From the NCBI GenBank assembly GCA_013176395.1, contig JABMLP010000002.1, positions 1,674,001 to 1,738,000 on the forward strand: a stretch of DNA of 64,000 bases. Reading direction: 5' to 3'. Below the pieces are notes generated by a model. That model saw nothing but the letters and a program-made list of their open reading frames with translations, was not told the DNA's origin and searched no databases. This document shows positions 1 through 11,127 of this stretch, piece after piece. Position numbers and translations under genes: made by a program. This DNA comes from Venturia oleaginea (lineage: Eukaryota; Ascomycota; Dothideomycetes; Venturiales; Venturiaceae). Within the stretch, counting starts at the first letter, position 1. Every line of letters begins with the position of its first letter.

Positions 1-43
1 CAGCACAGAAAACATTCATAGGCAGTCTTCCCAGCTTTCAACT

Positions 44-823
44 ATGAGTGGTAATTCCTCCATTTCCAACTCGCGCCGAAACATGTCTCTTACAAGCAAC
101 CCAGAATACAACATGTCTTTCGATAGCCTCGACACCAACTTTGGCGCGGGCGCTGACGATTACCTCTTCGACCCTACAGTTGGCTTCACAGCCATCAATA
201 CTGGCGCTTCATCTGCGCAGACTGTATCTCCAAAGGATATCTTCAGTGACGGTCTTGGCTCTGCGCCACCGTCCACGGCTTTCACAAACTTGACTTCACC
301 CGACATTAACGAATCTCCTTATATGGCTGACAGCTACGAATGCTCCCCGCTATTCACAGACAATGCTGCCATTACCGGTGACACGACAGACTGGTTCTCG
401 CTTTTCCCCGACTCGACTGCCGACAAGCCAAGTGCCGACCCTATGGAAAGGCAGCACAGCAATGTTTCTCTTGGTGAGCAGACCAGCTCTTCCGGCAACT
501 CTCCTTTGATTCTGGACATGAACAACTATAACCGTCGAAAGTCTAACAACCCCATGTCTCCTGCTGGACACAAAAGGCACTCTTCAGTGTCTGGTGTCAA
601 ACCTCGTCGCCGAAAAGGCCCTCTGCCTCCCATTGCGGTAGATCCTGAGGACAAGACCGCCTTGAAACGAGCCCGCAACACTCTTGCAGCTCGTGATTCC
701 AGGCAGCGAAAACTTGATCACGTCAGCTCCCTTGAGAACCGCATCCGCGAGCTCGAGGAAAGGGAAGCTGAGTTCAAGGAGACTTTGGCTGGATTCGGTT
801 ACAACGGACCTCTTTTGCAGTAA
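44..823 (+). CDS. cpc1: CPC1/CpcA (GCN4-type) bZIP transcription factor
   Basis: This is the bZIP activator of general amino-acid control (cross-pathway control), a nuclear DNA-binding protein. At about residues 200-225 the basic region carries the GCN4-like signature N-x-x-A-A-R-x-S-R-x-R-K (seen as RNTLAARDSRQRK), followed by a short leucine zipper (LENRIRELEE) and only about 20 more residues. The upstream part is Ser/Asp-rich with acidic-hydrophobic patches (for example TDWFSLFPD), as expected of GCN4-type activation domains. The ORF uses the first ATG in the window, but the frame stays open to base 2, so an upstream exon or earlier start may lie outside. The uORF leader usual for this family is not visible. 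Identity is fairly sure from the basic region; the N-terminus is uncertain. Confidence 0.85.
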   Translation: MSGNSSISNSRRNMSLTSNPEYNMSFDSLDTNFGAGADDYLFDPTVGFTAINTGASSAQTVSPKDIFSDGLGSAPPSTAFTNLTSPDINESPYMADSYECSPLFTDNAAITGDTTDWFSLFPDSTADKPSADPMERQHSNVSLGEQTSSSGNSPLILDMNNYNRRKSNNPMSPAGHKRHSSVSGVKPRRRKGPLPPIAVDPEDKTALKRARNTLAARDSRQRKLDHVSSLENRIRELEEREAEFKETLAGFGYNGPLLQ

Positions 824-2100
824 ACGTTACTCACTCTCTATCTTGGTTCCTCTCTGCATAGCAAACGGAATGGTGAGGGGATCCAACCCTTCTTGAGGCT
901 TGTCCGTCCTCAACAAAAGTTCGAAACATCTTGTCAGCGATGGATATCCTGACTTTTTTTTTTGTTACGGTACCTTCGCGCTTGTGCGAAAAGGTCTCCG
1001 TCAGCTCTGCTCTTTACTCTTCTCTTGTTTCACACTGTGCGTCGGTTCTGATGTCTCCTGCTTCGGCGGATTGACTCGTGGCCTCAGTAGTTTGTTGTTA
1101 TCATTATTAGTGGTAGACTTAGGATAGGACGTCTTACTAGATATCCTCATCGATTGCTCTTTGCTCTGGTTAGACGTTTGCTTTGGCAGCACTTCATAGC
1201 CAAACTATGCCTGTATGACACCTTGTGCGTTTCTCGTGTGAAATGATCTGTGATATCTTCGCTTGCTATTGCTTGCCCTACTCAATCGTGGAAGTAGATG
1301 ATATCTTTTGTTGCAGGACATTTCGGACTTGGTTCGTAGACAGCCTTTCATCTCATTTGCAGTGCTTGTAAACGTAGAGCGCGCGCAGGCAAGAGGAAGA
1401 ACTGATTGTAGTGGTGAGTAGTGTGATTTTATTATTTCACCAGGCTGCCCTCCAACCCTCGTTATATATGACACACAAAGTACACACTGTGACTCTTCGG
1501 CTTGTGAGTTTTCGTGTCGACTCATACACGTGATGGTGAGAGAAATCTTCATGGCGGTGACTCGACAAACTCCTTTTTGAACAACACACACACAATCGAA
1601 TCCTCGTTTCATGATCCTGTACGAAGCTTGGAGTCAGCCATTTAAGCCACGTTGATCACGCTCTTCATGAGTTTGAATTATTTGGTCATTGTGCCGTGTC
1701 CATGATTTCCACTTGCCTTCGCCGTCAATGAATATGATGAATCTTCAATCAATCTCCTTCCGTAGGACAACCTCTCCACAACTGCACATCAAAGACATTG
1801 GTGCCGATACCGATATCCGAATACCGATAACTTCACGCAACACTATTGATAGGGCGTCGTTATGTGCTTCCGTTGTCGCCGTTTCGAGGGCTCCGCTATG
1901 AACGACATAGCAGGTTCGACAACAAGGCGCGGAGACAATAAGGCGCACCCAGAACCACATTTTCTTGCTAACAAGAAGCGCTATATAAACTGACGGAACA
2001 GCTCACAATACGTTCATCTCAAGCTCATCAATTCAATAGCAAGCAGATCAATCAACGATTCTCACTACCTCACCACCATCACCATATCAAATCAGCAGTC
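824..2100. other. Intergenic: cpc1 3' UTR and HAD-gene promoter
   Basis: No convincing gene is seen. The first part is T-rich and presumably the cpc1 3' UTR. The last 100 bases are the C/A-rich leader of the HAD hydrolase gene, with the run catcaccatatcaaatcagc just before its ATG. The ORFs here have no recognisable motifs. Confidence 0.5.
1983..1989 (+). promoter_or_regulatory. TATA-like box of the HAD hydrolase gene
   Basis: The sequence ctatataaac lies about 118 bp upstream of the ATG at 2101 and is followed by a C/A-rich leader. This matches a TATA element with a start site roughly 30 bp downstream. It was assigned by consensus only. Confidence 0.4.
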
Positions 2101-2871
2101 ATGAGCCACGTCCCCACCTCCACCCCTCTCACGCACTTCAAAGCCTGCTCCTTCGATGTCCTCGGCACACTCATAGACTGGGAAGGCGGAATGTACAATT
2201 CTCTCATCTCCCTCGCGCCAATCTCGACCCTCCCCTCCAACCACCCCATGCGCGATCGCAAAACCCTCCTCCAAGCCATCGAATCCTGCGAGAGGAAAAT
2301 CATACCCGCGTACCCCGATATGGAATACTCTCTCCTTCTCGCCGAGATGTACAAGCGCTTTTGTAAGGAGAAGAATTTGGATGATCCAGCTATAGAGGAG
2401 AATTCGAAGACGTTCGCGAAGAGTATTGAGCACTGGCCTGCTTTTCCCGATACACTTGAGGGATTGAAGAAGTTGAAGAGGTTTATTCCACTTCTCTTCC
2501 CGCTATCGAATTCGTCTCCCAAGACGTTGGGACCCTGTCTCGCCAATGCTTTTCCGGATTTCGAATTCACTGCCGTGTATACGGCTGCTGAGATTGGGTC
2601 CTACAAACCTGATCTTAGAAACTTTGAGTATTTGCTCAAACATGTGAAGGAGGATCATGGTGTGGAGAAGGACCAGCTACTTCATGTTGCGCAGAGTTTG
2701 TTTCATGATCATGAACCGGCTAGTAAGATGGCCATTGAGAGTGTTTGGGTTGATAGGAGTGGTATTATGGGAGAGTTGAAGCCGGGAACTACGGGAAGGT
2801 ATAACTGGGAAGTTAAGAGTATTGGCGAGTTTGCTGATTTGGTTGAGAAGGCTTTTGAGGGCAAAGAGTAA
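2101..2871 (+). CDS. Haloacid dehalogenase-like HAD hydrolase
   Basis: An intronless 256-aa protein of the HAD superfamily, closest to the L-2-haloacid dehalogenase-like group, which hydrolyses C-halogen or phosphoester bonds through an aspartyl intermediate. Motif I is FDVLGTLID with nucleophile Asp19; the D-x-x-G-T form is typical of dehalogenase-type members, in place of D-x-D of phosphatases. Motif II is LSNSS, motif III the Lys of YKPD, and motif IV the VAQSLFHDHEPA segment ending in WVDR. The helical cap lies between motifs I and II. There is no signal peptide, so it is probably cytosolic. All catalytic elements are present; the substrate cannot be told from sequence. Confidence 0.85.
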   Translation: MSHVPTSTPLTHFKACSFDVLGTLIDWEGGMYNSLISLAPISTLPSNHPMRDRKTLLQAIESCERKIIPAYPDMEYSLLLAEMYKRFCKEKNLDDPAIEENSKTFAKSIEHWPAFPDTLEGLKKLKRFIPLLFPLSNSSPKTLGPCLANAFPDFEFTAVYTAAEIGSYKPDLRNFEYLLKHVKEDHGVEKDQLLHVAQSLFHDHEPASKMAIESVWVDRSGIMGELKPGTTGRYNWEVKSIGEFADLVEKAFEGKE

Positions 2872-4583
2872 GTATTTACACAGACGCTGGCATGTCAAGG
2901 GTGACACTTGCAGTACATATGCACAAGCAGAACGTATTTGACTCTCTTTAGTTTTCTCACAGAAAATTATCCCACGTGAACTCAACAGGTTTTTTGCAAG
3001 TATATACTGTGACGTTTTCTTGTCAGCGTGGAACACATCCCTCTCGCCGGACTAAATTATCCAACTCTCAAGACACAGTCAATTCGTTAGTCCAGTGCCG
3101 TCAAGAGAATATTGATCTCTGTGGTTGCGACGCGACGACAGGGTATCGGAGAACTCATGCACACCCATCATCCGTCCGTCTGTGCTATAATCTGTTGGCT
3201 GACTACATGTTTTGTTTGCGAAGTGAGAATGTTCTTCTCCAACTTTGTGGATCCTTACATTGATCTTCAGGTCTCCTGGACAGACGAATCGAGGAGAGCT
3301 GGTAAACATGGCAAGTCTCGGAGACGGAGGGGTGACGATATGATGGTGGACTGGATTGAATATTACTTGGAGTATATTGGATAGGCCTGGTGGGTGAGTT
3401 TGAGTTTCTCCACATTTCCTGGAGAAGAGATTCTGTGGTGCGTTTGTGGGTCGTGAAGTTAAGATACCTGGATGTTGGGCCCTCAGAGCAGCGCGGTGCA
3501 AGCATGGTAGACAGGAAAGGGGATCCACCATCGAGCACTAGGTTCGGTTGTCAAGTCTGCGTCCAACATATCGCTGCATTTGATAGGAGACGATGAATTG
3601 GAGATGGATAGCGATAAATTTCTGGCAAGGATGATATGGAAATTTGCCAGCATGGAGATCTGAATGAAGTCTGACACACTTACCAAATAGACGGCGTGAA
3701 TCAGACAAGGTCAATTCAGAATCGACAGCGTTGAATTTCTGACGAACTCACAAAGACGGTTGCCAGAGTTTGGACGTTTGTTTTCTCGACGAGTAGGGAT
3801 TTGGTGAGGATTGGCTGGGCTGTTCCTTCAGAAATTCGGTGCTTGCCTTTCCAAATCTGGTTTGCAAGGCAACACCACGCAATATGGCACAGGAAAGAGC
3901 TTGGAATGAGGCCAGCAAGGCTCGCCATGACGAGGCTGACGCGTGTCCTCGATCTACCATCTTGCCCTCCACGTAACGGTATCTGATGTGACGTGATCAT
4001 ATCAAGATCAACATCCATCGTTTTCTGGCGATACCAATATTGAATTCGCCAGATGTTGTGATAACCTGATCAGGAAAAGCAGCAGGGCTGATGGAGCGAG
4101 AGATGCGACGTCGAATGTGCCTGCTCCTTCATATTCTGATTCACCGAGTTTGAGGTAGGCAAGAGCGTAGAGAACAGCAAGGCAGCCGCAGAACATGTCG
4201 GCTCTTCTCACAGAGACTCATTCGGCGCTCTGCGCCAGGATACTGATTCCTTTTTCAGATTGATCAATTTGAGATCGATATCGATAGATTTCTGATAGAA
4301 AGTCGCCAGAAATTTTGCTACCACTGTCAAGCAAAGACGGTGTGCAAACCGGTTGAGTTGTACCTGCCTGGGTGCGTCCCGATTCACGGAGCCGCCTCAC
4401 ACATACAAAGCCTCACGCTGTCCTGTTCTCTTGCTTGTCCCTCACAACACCCGAACCAACCTCTTGCCGCCTACATTTTACACATACATTCTCTGCCATC
4501 TCTTTTTGATACACCAAATACTCTACTGCTACCTTCTTGAGCCATCTAACTAGCTTTTTCGTCCTATCCCTCACCCTAGCACA
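2872..4583. other. Intergenic, 1.7 kb, no firm gene
   Basis: No recognised coding region. On the minus strand around 3700-4200 there is a weak candidate: a hydrophobic open segment (with LAVLYALAYLKLG) followed by GTAAGT-like donor sites, which might be a small spliced membrane protein. Short gccagaaatt/aatttctggc sequences recur in both orientations between 3610 and 4310. The last part is the CT-rich leader of the GH64 gene. Confidence 0.35.
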
Positions 4584-5933
4584 ATGGAACACTTCTCCTT
4601 GAACAAGCTCCACTTCCACCACCGTAAACAGAAGAGCCTTCAGCTCAACAAGCCTGTCATCAACAAGCCTGTCCAAAAAGACGTCGTAGCACCCTCGAAC
4701 TCGCAGACCATGCAGATCGAACTCAAGAATTGTACTGTCAGCCATAATGTGTTCGCCTTCGTCACTGGTCTGGCCATCGACCGAGGAAACCAGCTTATGC
4801 TCCTGTCTGCCGACGCCAAAACACCATATTATCCACCAAACCCACCTCAAGGTATGTGTTCAAACCCTCATATACACACACTGGACTCAAAAAACTGACC
4901 ATTTTTAGGTACCACGGTGCAGCCGTTACTTCAGGACTGTGCTATCCCACTTGGCCCACCAGGTCAGAGTGTCTTCGCTACAATTCCACACATCGCTGGT
5001 TGCCGTGTCTGGTTCTCTGTTAACAGCAAACTCACATTTCGACTCAATCCAAGCGCATATGGACCTGCCCTCATAGAGCCTTCATGCACGAATCCATCAG
5101 ACCCCGATATTAATCACTGGTGGGCCTTTGTCGAGTTGACGTTCAACGCCGATCAGTGCTTTGCCAACATCAGTTACGTCGATTTCGTCTGCCTGCCGAT
5201 GTCGGTCACCCTCACGACAACCGATGGCAAAGTGGATCACGTCTCTGGCATGGCTACCAACGCCCTCAGCAACGTTTGCAACGCTTTAAAAGCTCAGGAA
5301 CAGATTGACGGCCAGCCTTGGTCTGAGTTAATCGTCAGAAACGCCAAGGGTGAGCCACTACGCGTTCTCTCTCCAGACAAGGCCAATTTCACTGGTGCAA
5401 ACTTCTCTACCTACTTCAACGGCTATGTGAATCAGGTGTACGAGCACTACGCGGCCCAGCCTCTCAATGTGGATACCCAGGCACTATGGCAACGGGTCCA
5501 AGGTACCGTAAGCGGCGACTCAGTCATGAAGTTCAATGCCGACGAGTTCTCTAAGCCAAGCACTCAGGATATCTTCTCGTGCTGCACAGGACCCTTTGGA
5601 GACAATCTGACGGCTAGAAAGCTCGCCATCATTCCTCGTGTCTCTGCTGCATTCAACCGAGGGACCCTGCTCACCTCAAACATCACCCCGGACCCAAATG
5701 GCCCTGGCACATACTATAAGAGCGCCATTTGCAATCATTACGCCCGTATCGTACATGAACAATGCTTGGATGGTCGCGGGTATGCCTTCCCATACGACGA
5801 CGTCTGCCAAGATGGCGGCCCTGACCAATGCGGCGCTGTTTACGACGGCAAACCCAAGGTCCTAACCATCGCAGTGGGAGGAAACGCTGCTTATGTGAGC
5901 GAGGATGCATTTGGTGCGCCCACCTACAACTGA
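4584..5933 (+). CDS. GH64 beta-1,3-glucanase-type protein
   Basis: Two exons, 4584-4851 and 4909-5933, joined by a 57-bp intron (GTATGT...TTTTAG), giving about 430 aa. Sequence features resemble the GH64 (thaumatin-like fold) glucan endo-1,3-beta-glucosidase family of fungi and bacteria: an early beta-rich segment with SVFATIPHIAGCRVWFS, then NHWWAFVELTFN, ANISYVDFVCLPM, the mid-domain FNGYVNQVYEHYA, and the C-terminal ICNHYARIVHEQCLDGRGYA followed by the DDVCQDGG turn. The family cleaves laminarin-like beta-1,3-glucan. The N-terminus (MEHFSLNKLHFHH) has no signal peptide, which is seen in some fungal GH64 proteins and suggests either an intracellular form or a missed upstream exon. Catalytic Glu/Asp residues were not mapped. 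Confidence 0.8.
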
Positions 5934-6859
5934 CATGACGTGGTGGTGGTGAGCCTGGATGGTGGACACAAATTGGCTTTGTACCTGGAGGTGGTGGATT
6001 AGCAGTTTTAGCATGAGCAATGATATCCATTCCTTCTAATGCTTGTTTTTGATATGGAGCTCGACATGCTCCAAAAGATATAGGAGTGGTGAAATGGGTT
6101 ATCCGAGGCAAAAGACCATCGCCTGAAGCTCGAGTACTGGATGAAAGCTCTCGATGCATAACTTGAGACGGCCTCGGTCGAGAATGATGCAGAGATCACC
6201 GGGAGAATCGGGGCCGATTTTAGGATCTCTGCGTATACTGAAAGCCATCGTCCGTGACAGCAGTCGAAACCGTATATCGAGATATCCCGAATAGTCCTAG
6301 CAGCTTGGCTATGGATATTCTCGGCCATTTCTTTTTTCTTCTTATAGGAATTCCATAAGCTCTTCGATATGTGATTTAGCTAAGAATGGTTGAGGTGTCT
6401 CTTCAACGCGTCTTGCTCTTGCCTTTCAGGTATGAAGCCGCCTTTGTATCCTCCTTCTAATTGCAATACTCGAGTCTTTGTCTCTTCGATGGTACTTTCA
6501 AGTATTACGCGAAGAATTCTCCGAGTTAAGCAGACGGCTCTCACGTAGAGTATTGCGGATTAGACGACTTGCTCATTGTATTTGATTATGAAGATGGAGT
6601 GACAAACACAGAAGAATTGATGAGCGGTAGAACCTCCATAAATACCGTAATAATGAGACATGGCTGCGGCGCCCACCGTCTGACGATATCGTTATTGGTG
6701 GTAAGATGATTGTCGCGGTATTGGTGTTTTAGTTTCGAGTGGACTCCCCAAAGTTTGGCGGCATCTTCAGCCACACTTTAGTGGACCCTTGCATTTCCGC
6801 TTGTGCTTCTTACCAACGCGCATCGCCGAGCTTTTTTTTTGTTCATACATACGCCAGCA
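5934..6859. other. Intergenic between GH64 gene and TIM54
   Basis: No gene recognised. It contains the GH64 3' flank and the TIM54 promoter. A T-rich run (6831-6840) lies just before the TIM54 ATG. Confidence 0.4.
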
Positions 6860-8479
6860 ATGGCCGACAACAAAGATGGGTTGGTGACATCCAAAGAGCC
6901 TTCGCCAGGCGCCTCTACCTCTAATGGGCCTTCAGCTGCACCCGAGGCGCCAAAGAAGGCACCGAAGCCTCCTAATCCTGTCTTCAAAATGATGGGTGAG
7001 TTGACCATACCAGCTAACTGGGTGTAATTGGAGGGACTGTACTGGTATTTGGAATTCTAATTAAGGCAAATGATCTGACAGTCGACCATAGGACTCCCTA
7101 ACTTCTCACGCAAACTCCCTTCTCGAAACTGGATGATCTTCTGGACCATTGTTGGAACCTGGAGCGGCGCAATCTACTATGACCGCGTGGAATCAAAGAA
7201 GATACGAAAGAAGTGGTGTGATGCTGTCAAGCATCTTGCCGACGAACCGTTACCCTCTATGATGCAACAAAGGAAAATGACGATATACCTGTCAAGTCCG
7301 CCTGCGGATGGTCTTTTGACAGCCCGGGAACATTTCCACGAATACGTGAAGCCGGTGCTACTAAGCGCGGGACTGGACTGGGACGCTGTTGAGGGAAGGA
7401 GGGAGGGCGATGTAAGAGCTGGAACGGCGGAGCGGATACGAAAGTTCAGGAAGCTAAGAGGAGAGAGGAGTGGGGAGCCAATTGATGAGGATGATATGGA
7501 GGTTCTGATCAGTGGGATTAGGGCAAAAATGGGCGTGAGGGAATGGGATGGACCGGCTGGAGATATTGTGATTGGCAGGAATACTTGGAAAGAGTACATT
7601 AGGGGGCTTCATGAGGGATGGTTGGGACCAATTGACACACCAAAAGTCGTGGAAAAGGTGGATCAAGTTGTAAAGGACGAGCCCGAGTACAGACAACCGA
7701 TTGAGAAACCACACGGTATCGAGTCAATACCAAACTATGTTGGAGAGCAGGTTACACACAATTTACCGCAGAAGGACTCCACAGATGCGCCATTGGTGGT
7801 GCATGAGGCTGGAGGTTCTTCCCCATTAGACGATGCTTCGCCTACTGCTGAGACACCTCTTCCTGTTGAGACCGAGAAGACGGACGAGGAGAAGGCAGAA
7901 GAAGAGAGAAAGAAGACGGCCAAGAAACAACCGCCGCCTTTTATATCGACGAAAGATTACTCCTCCGCCTCTGTGGCTCCTTCACTACCCATCGAGCTCG
8001 CCCCATCAACCACAATACCTCTCCCTCACATTCTCGGTTTTCTGAACACACCTATAAGAATGTACCGCTTTCTCTCCCGACGCTACGTAGCAGACGATAT
8101 TGGACGGCAAGTGGCAGCGGCTTGCTTTGCAGCTTACAGACCATACCAACACTCTGAGGCTGGATCATCTGCTTCCAGCCCTTTCACATCAGATTCTGCT
8201 TCGCCGTCGACAGATTTTGCGTCGGACGATGGAGCTACAGCAACACCCAGAAAGGAGGTGTGGGAGCAAGAAGCTTTGCTGGAGAACGAAGAAGGAGAGT
8301 GGCATAAGTCTATCCGAAAGAATCGCGATCCGGAGAAGGAGAGTGTGTGGTTAGATCCTATGGTTTTAGATGCGCGAATTGCAGGCAGGATGAGGAGGTT
8401 TCAACTTGATCCTGTAGAGGAAGAGAGGGTGCAACAAATGAAGGACGTCAAGAAATCAGATGGGGAGAGCTCATCGTAA
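6860..8479 (+). CDS. TIM54: Mitochondrial inner-membrane translocase subunit Tim54
   Basis: Exons 6860-6995 and 7092-8479 (intron GTGAGT...ATAG, 96 bp) give about 507 aa. Tim54 is a subunit of the TIM22 complex, which inserts carrier proteins into the mitochondrial inner membrane. Recognition rests on the block spanning the splice junction, KMMGLPNFSRKLPSRNWMIF, followed by the single membrane segment (FWTIVGTWSGAIYYDR) and the conserved intermembrane-space part (MTIYLSSPPADGL, HEYVKPVLLSAGLDWD). A Pro/Ala/Ser-rich N-terminus precedes the membrane segment, and an acidic, Lys-rich low-complexity stretch lies mid-protein. An in-frame ATG at 6803 would add 19 residues; the later ATG (MADNKDG) fits the family better. 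Confidence 0.9.
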
Positions 8480-8974
8480 CGTTGAATGCATATGCATGGG
8501 AGGAGTCTTGTGTTTTTTTGTTGTCATTTTATAGATACACCACTCTGATTGTACAAATATGTGACTCGATCTGGTTAGATTTCTGGATTTGTAGACTATA
8601 TCTAATCAGCATCTTGAGCACAATGGCACAAAAATGCCCTTGTACAAAATATGTAGTTTCCTTTTCTTCAAGGCTAGAGTCAATTTAGCAAATTAATTCT
8701 GGCTTATCTTTGAAAAAATGGTAGGCTGAACCCACTGCTTCGATTGGGTTGGGAAGTCAAGTCTTGAGGCCGCACTCATCTCGTGACATAATTTTTGATC
8801 CCTGATTGATCGTCGCGGCACATCTCACAACAACAACACTACAAACTAAACAAAACCCACATCAAGTCCTCCGATAACCTATCATCCAGTACCTACCGAC
8901 AGCTTTCAACTATCTTCCGAAGACATACTTTCGCGCTCGTTGTGACGGGCTAAGGACGACGGTGCCCCACTACG
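8480..8974. other. Intergenic between TIM54 and CK2 beta gene
   Basis: No gene seen. It holds the AT-rich TIM54 3' flank and an A/C-rich leader (cacaacaacaacac near 8825) for the CK2 beta gene. Confidence 0.4.
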
Positions 8975-11127
8975 ATGATGGACGACTTCAATACCGAAAC
9001 TGACAGTGATTACACGAGTTACTGGCGTGATTGGGTGAGTGCATCTCTAATTCCGCCGCGTTTCTATGCTCTTCCTTCCTGCGTGGTCTTGGGGCAAGAG
9101 ATAGAAGGTGTGCTGAGCGCGCCATTTGGACAACTGCTTCGCCCGACGACCACGGCTTGGACTTTCAACGGCAAACATTTCTTTCGGAACTCGAAACATC
9201 TTTACACACCGTGCTTTCCTTTTTGTACAGACTTGCCGATGCCCCCAGTGACGAGCACGGGTACCTATGGGGCGCTATGCGGGCTTCTGCAGCAAACTTG
9301 GAATCCAGTTCGGAGTCTGATTGGAGGATTTGCAAGAATTTCAATTCAAAGGTAGACATCGCTCCTCCTCTTCACATCGTCTGGGATCAAGAGATGGAAG
9401 GAGTGGCAGTGCTTGATCTGGACCACTTGCTGCATTCCGAACCAACATCTGGAGTCCACACAACAAACATTTCTAGCGGATATTGAATAATTATTCTACC
9501 ATGCTCGTTCAACCCGACCATGTCGATATCATTGACGATGACCACGAATTCGGAGGTCCTCGATATGGCCCGTCAACCTCGGAATCCAGTGAGAGTTTGT
9601 CTCGAGATTTGTTTTTCAAGACGTCCAAACTTCGCAAGATTCCACCAGTTCGTGATTGGCCGGTATCTGAGTGCGATTCTGAGGTCCACAGACGGTTATA
9701 TTTCCAGGGCATGCGCAGAGAACCCTTTGATAAATGGATTGAAGGCTCTCCAACTCCCTCGATGTCGGTTTCTATTTCTTTCGATCGGCAGCCCTGCGTT
9801 ATAAATCTCACGCCTTTCCCACACTTTCAGGATTCGTCCGACGAAGATACCATCTCTGACCACAATATCGTCATCGTAACGCCCTCCCTCGCCTTCACAG
9901 TCATTGCTCCTCACTATCGAAAGCTTGGTACCTGTGCGACAAATTGTTCAATTCGAGGATCGCGGTCCAGGCTTCCCGGATTCTCTATTTCCACTCTGTT
10001 CCGAATTCATTCGTCGCGCCAACAAAGAGCACCGAACGCGAAAATGGATTAGAGGACTTCAACGAAGAGTGGCCCAGCGATTGTGGATGCGCAATCTCTG
10101 CTGCACACGTTACGAGCCGCAGAGAGAGGATGTTTCCGCAAGCAGACGCTGTCCTTGCCAGAAGCGAAATATTGTATACACGCTTCATACATTCCATTCT
10201 TGCAGAAATGGTGCCGCCTGTTTCGAATTGGGCCAATACTTCTGTTGATACTGACAGGTCTCTTTTTAATCATTCGGTTCGAAATTCATTTCGCTGATTT
10301 TCTGGCGATTTGATGTCAAAAGCTTGTACTGACTATGGCCGCAGTTCATCTCTTCACGAGGAAACGAATACTTCTGCGAAATTGACGAGGATTATCTGAC
10401 CGATAGATTCAATCTCACAGGATTAAACACGGAGGTTCAGTACTACCAATATGCGCTCGAACTCGTCACGGATGTGTTCGATATGGACTGCGAGGATGAG
10501 ATGAGGGAACAGATAGAAAAGTCAGCCCGGCATCTCTACGGTCTCGTCCACGCACGATACATCGTCACAACGCGCGGTCTCTCAAAGATGGTCTGTCTAT
10601 CATGCTGATCAGGAGACCGCAGACACTGACCAACTATGCAGCTCGAAAAGTTCAAGAAATCGGAATTTGGCAAATGCCCACGTGTAATGTGCGGTCAACA
10701 ACCCCTCCTTCCCATGGGCCAAAACGATACTCCCAATAATTCGGCCGTAAAGCTGTATTGCGTCAAATGCGAAGACCTCTACAATCCTAAATCAACTCGC
10801 CACGCTTCCATCGACGGCGCATACTTTGGCTCCTCCTTCCACAATATCCTATTCCAAGTCTATCCAGCCATGCTCCCAGCCAAGAGCACGAAGCGATACG
10901 AACCTAAGGTCTTTGGATTTAGAGTCCATGCCGCCGCTGCATTACAGAGATGGCAGGAAGAGAGGAGGGAAGAGATGGTCAAAGGTTTGAAGAGGGAGAA
11001 GATTGAGTTTGGATTTGTGGAGGATATCTTTAGTGAGGAGAGCTCTGGGGAGGAGGAAGAGGAGGATGGTATTCCAGCTGTCCCGACGATTCCAGCTGGT
11101 GCAGGGCAAGCAAACAAGCAATTTTAG
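8975..11127 (+). CDS. CKB1: Casein kinase II regulatory (beta) subunit
   Basis: Three exons, 8975-9034, 10345-10590 and 10642-11127, give about 263 aa. CK2 beta dimerises and docks catalytic CK2 alpha subunits in the pleiotropic Ser/Thr kinase holoenzyme. The joined protein shows the family hallmarks: RDWFISSRGNEYFCEIDEDY across the first junction, the acidic segment (VFDMDCEDEMRE), LYGLVHARYIVTTRGL, the four-Cys zinc site that forms the dimer interface (CPRVMC and YCVKC), and PHxxxDGAYFG-type sequence (here HASIDGAYFG) followed by VYGFRVH-type VFGFRVH. The C-tail is acidic. The first intron is about 1.31 kb and contains long open stretches, unusual for this genome; its 60-nt first exon encodes exactly 20 residues. 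A second start Met follows directly. Confidence 0.92.
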
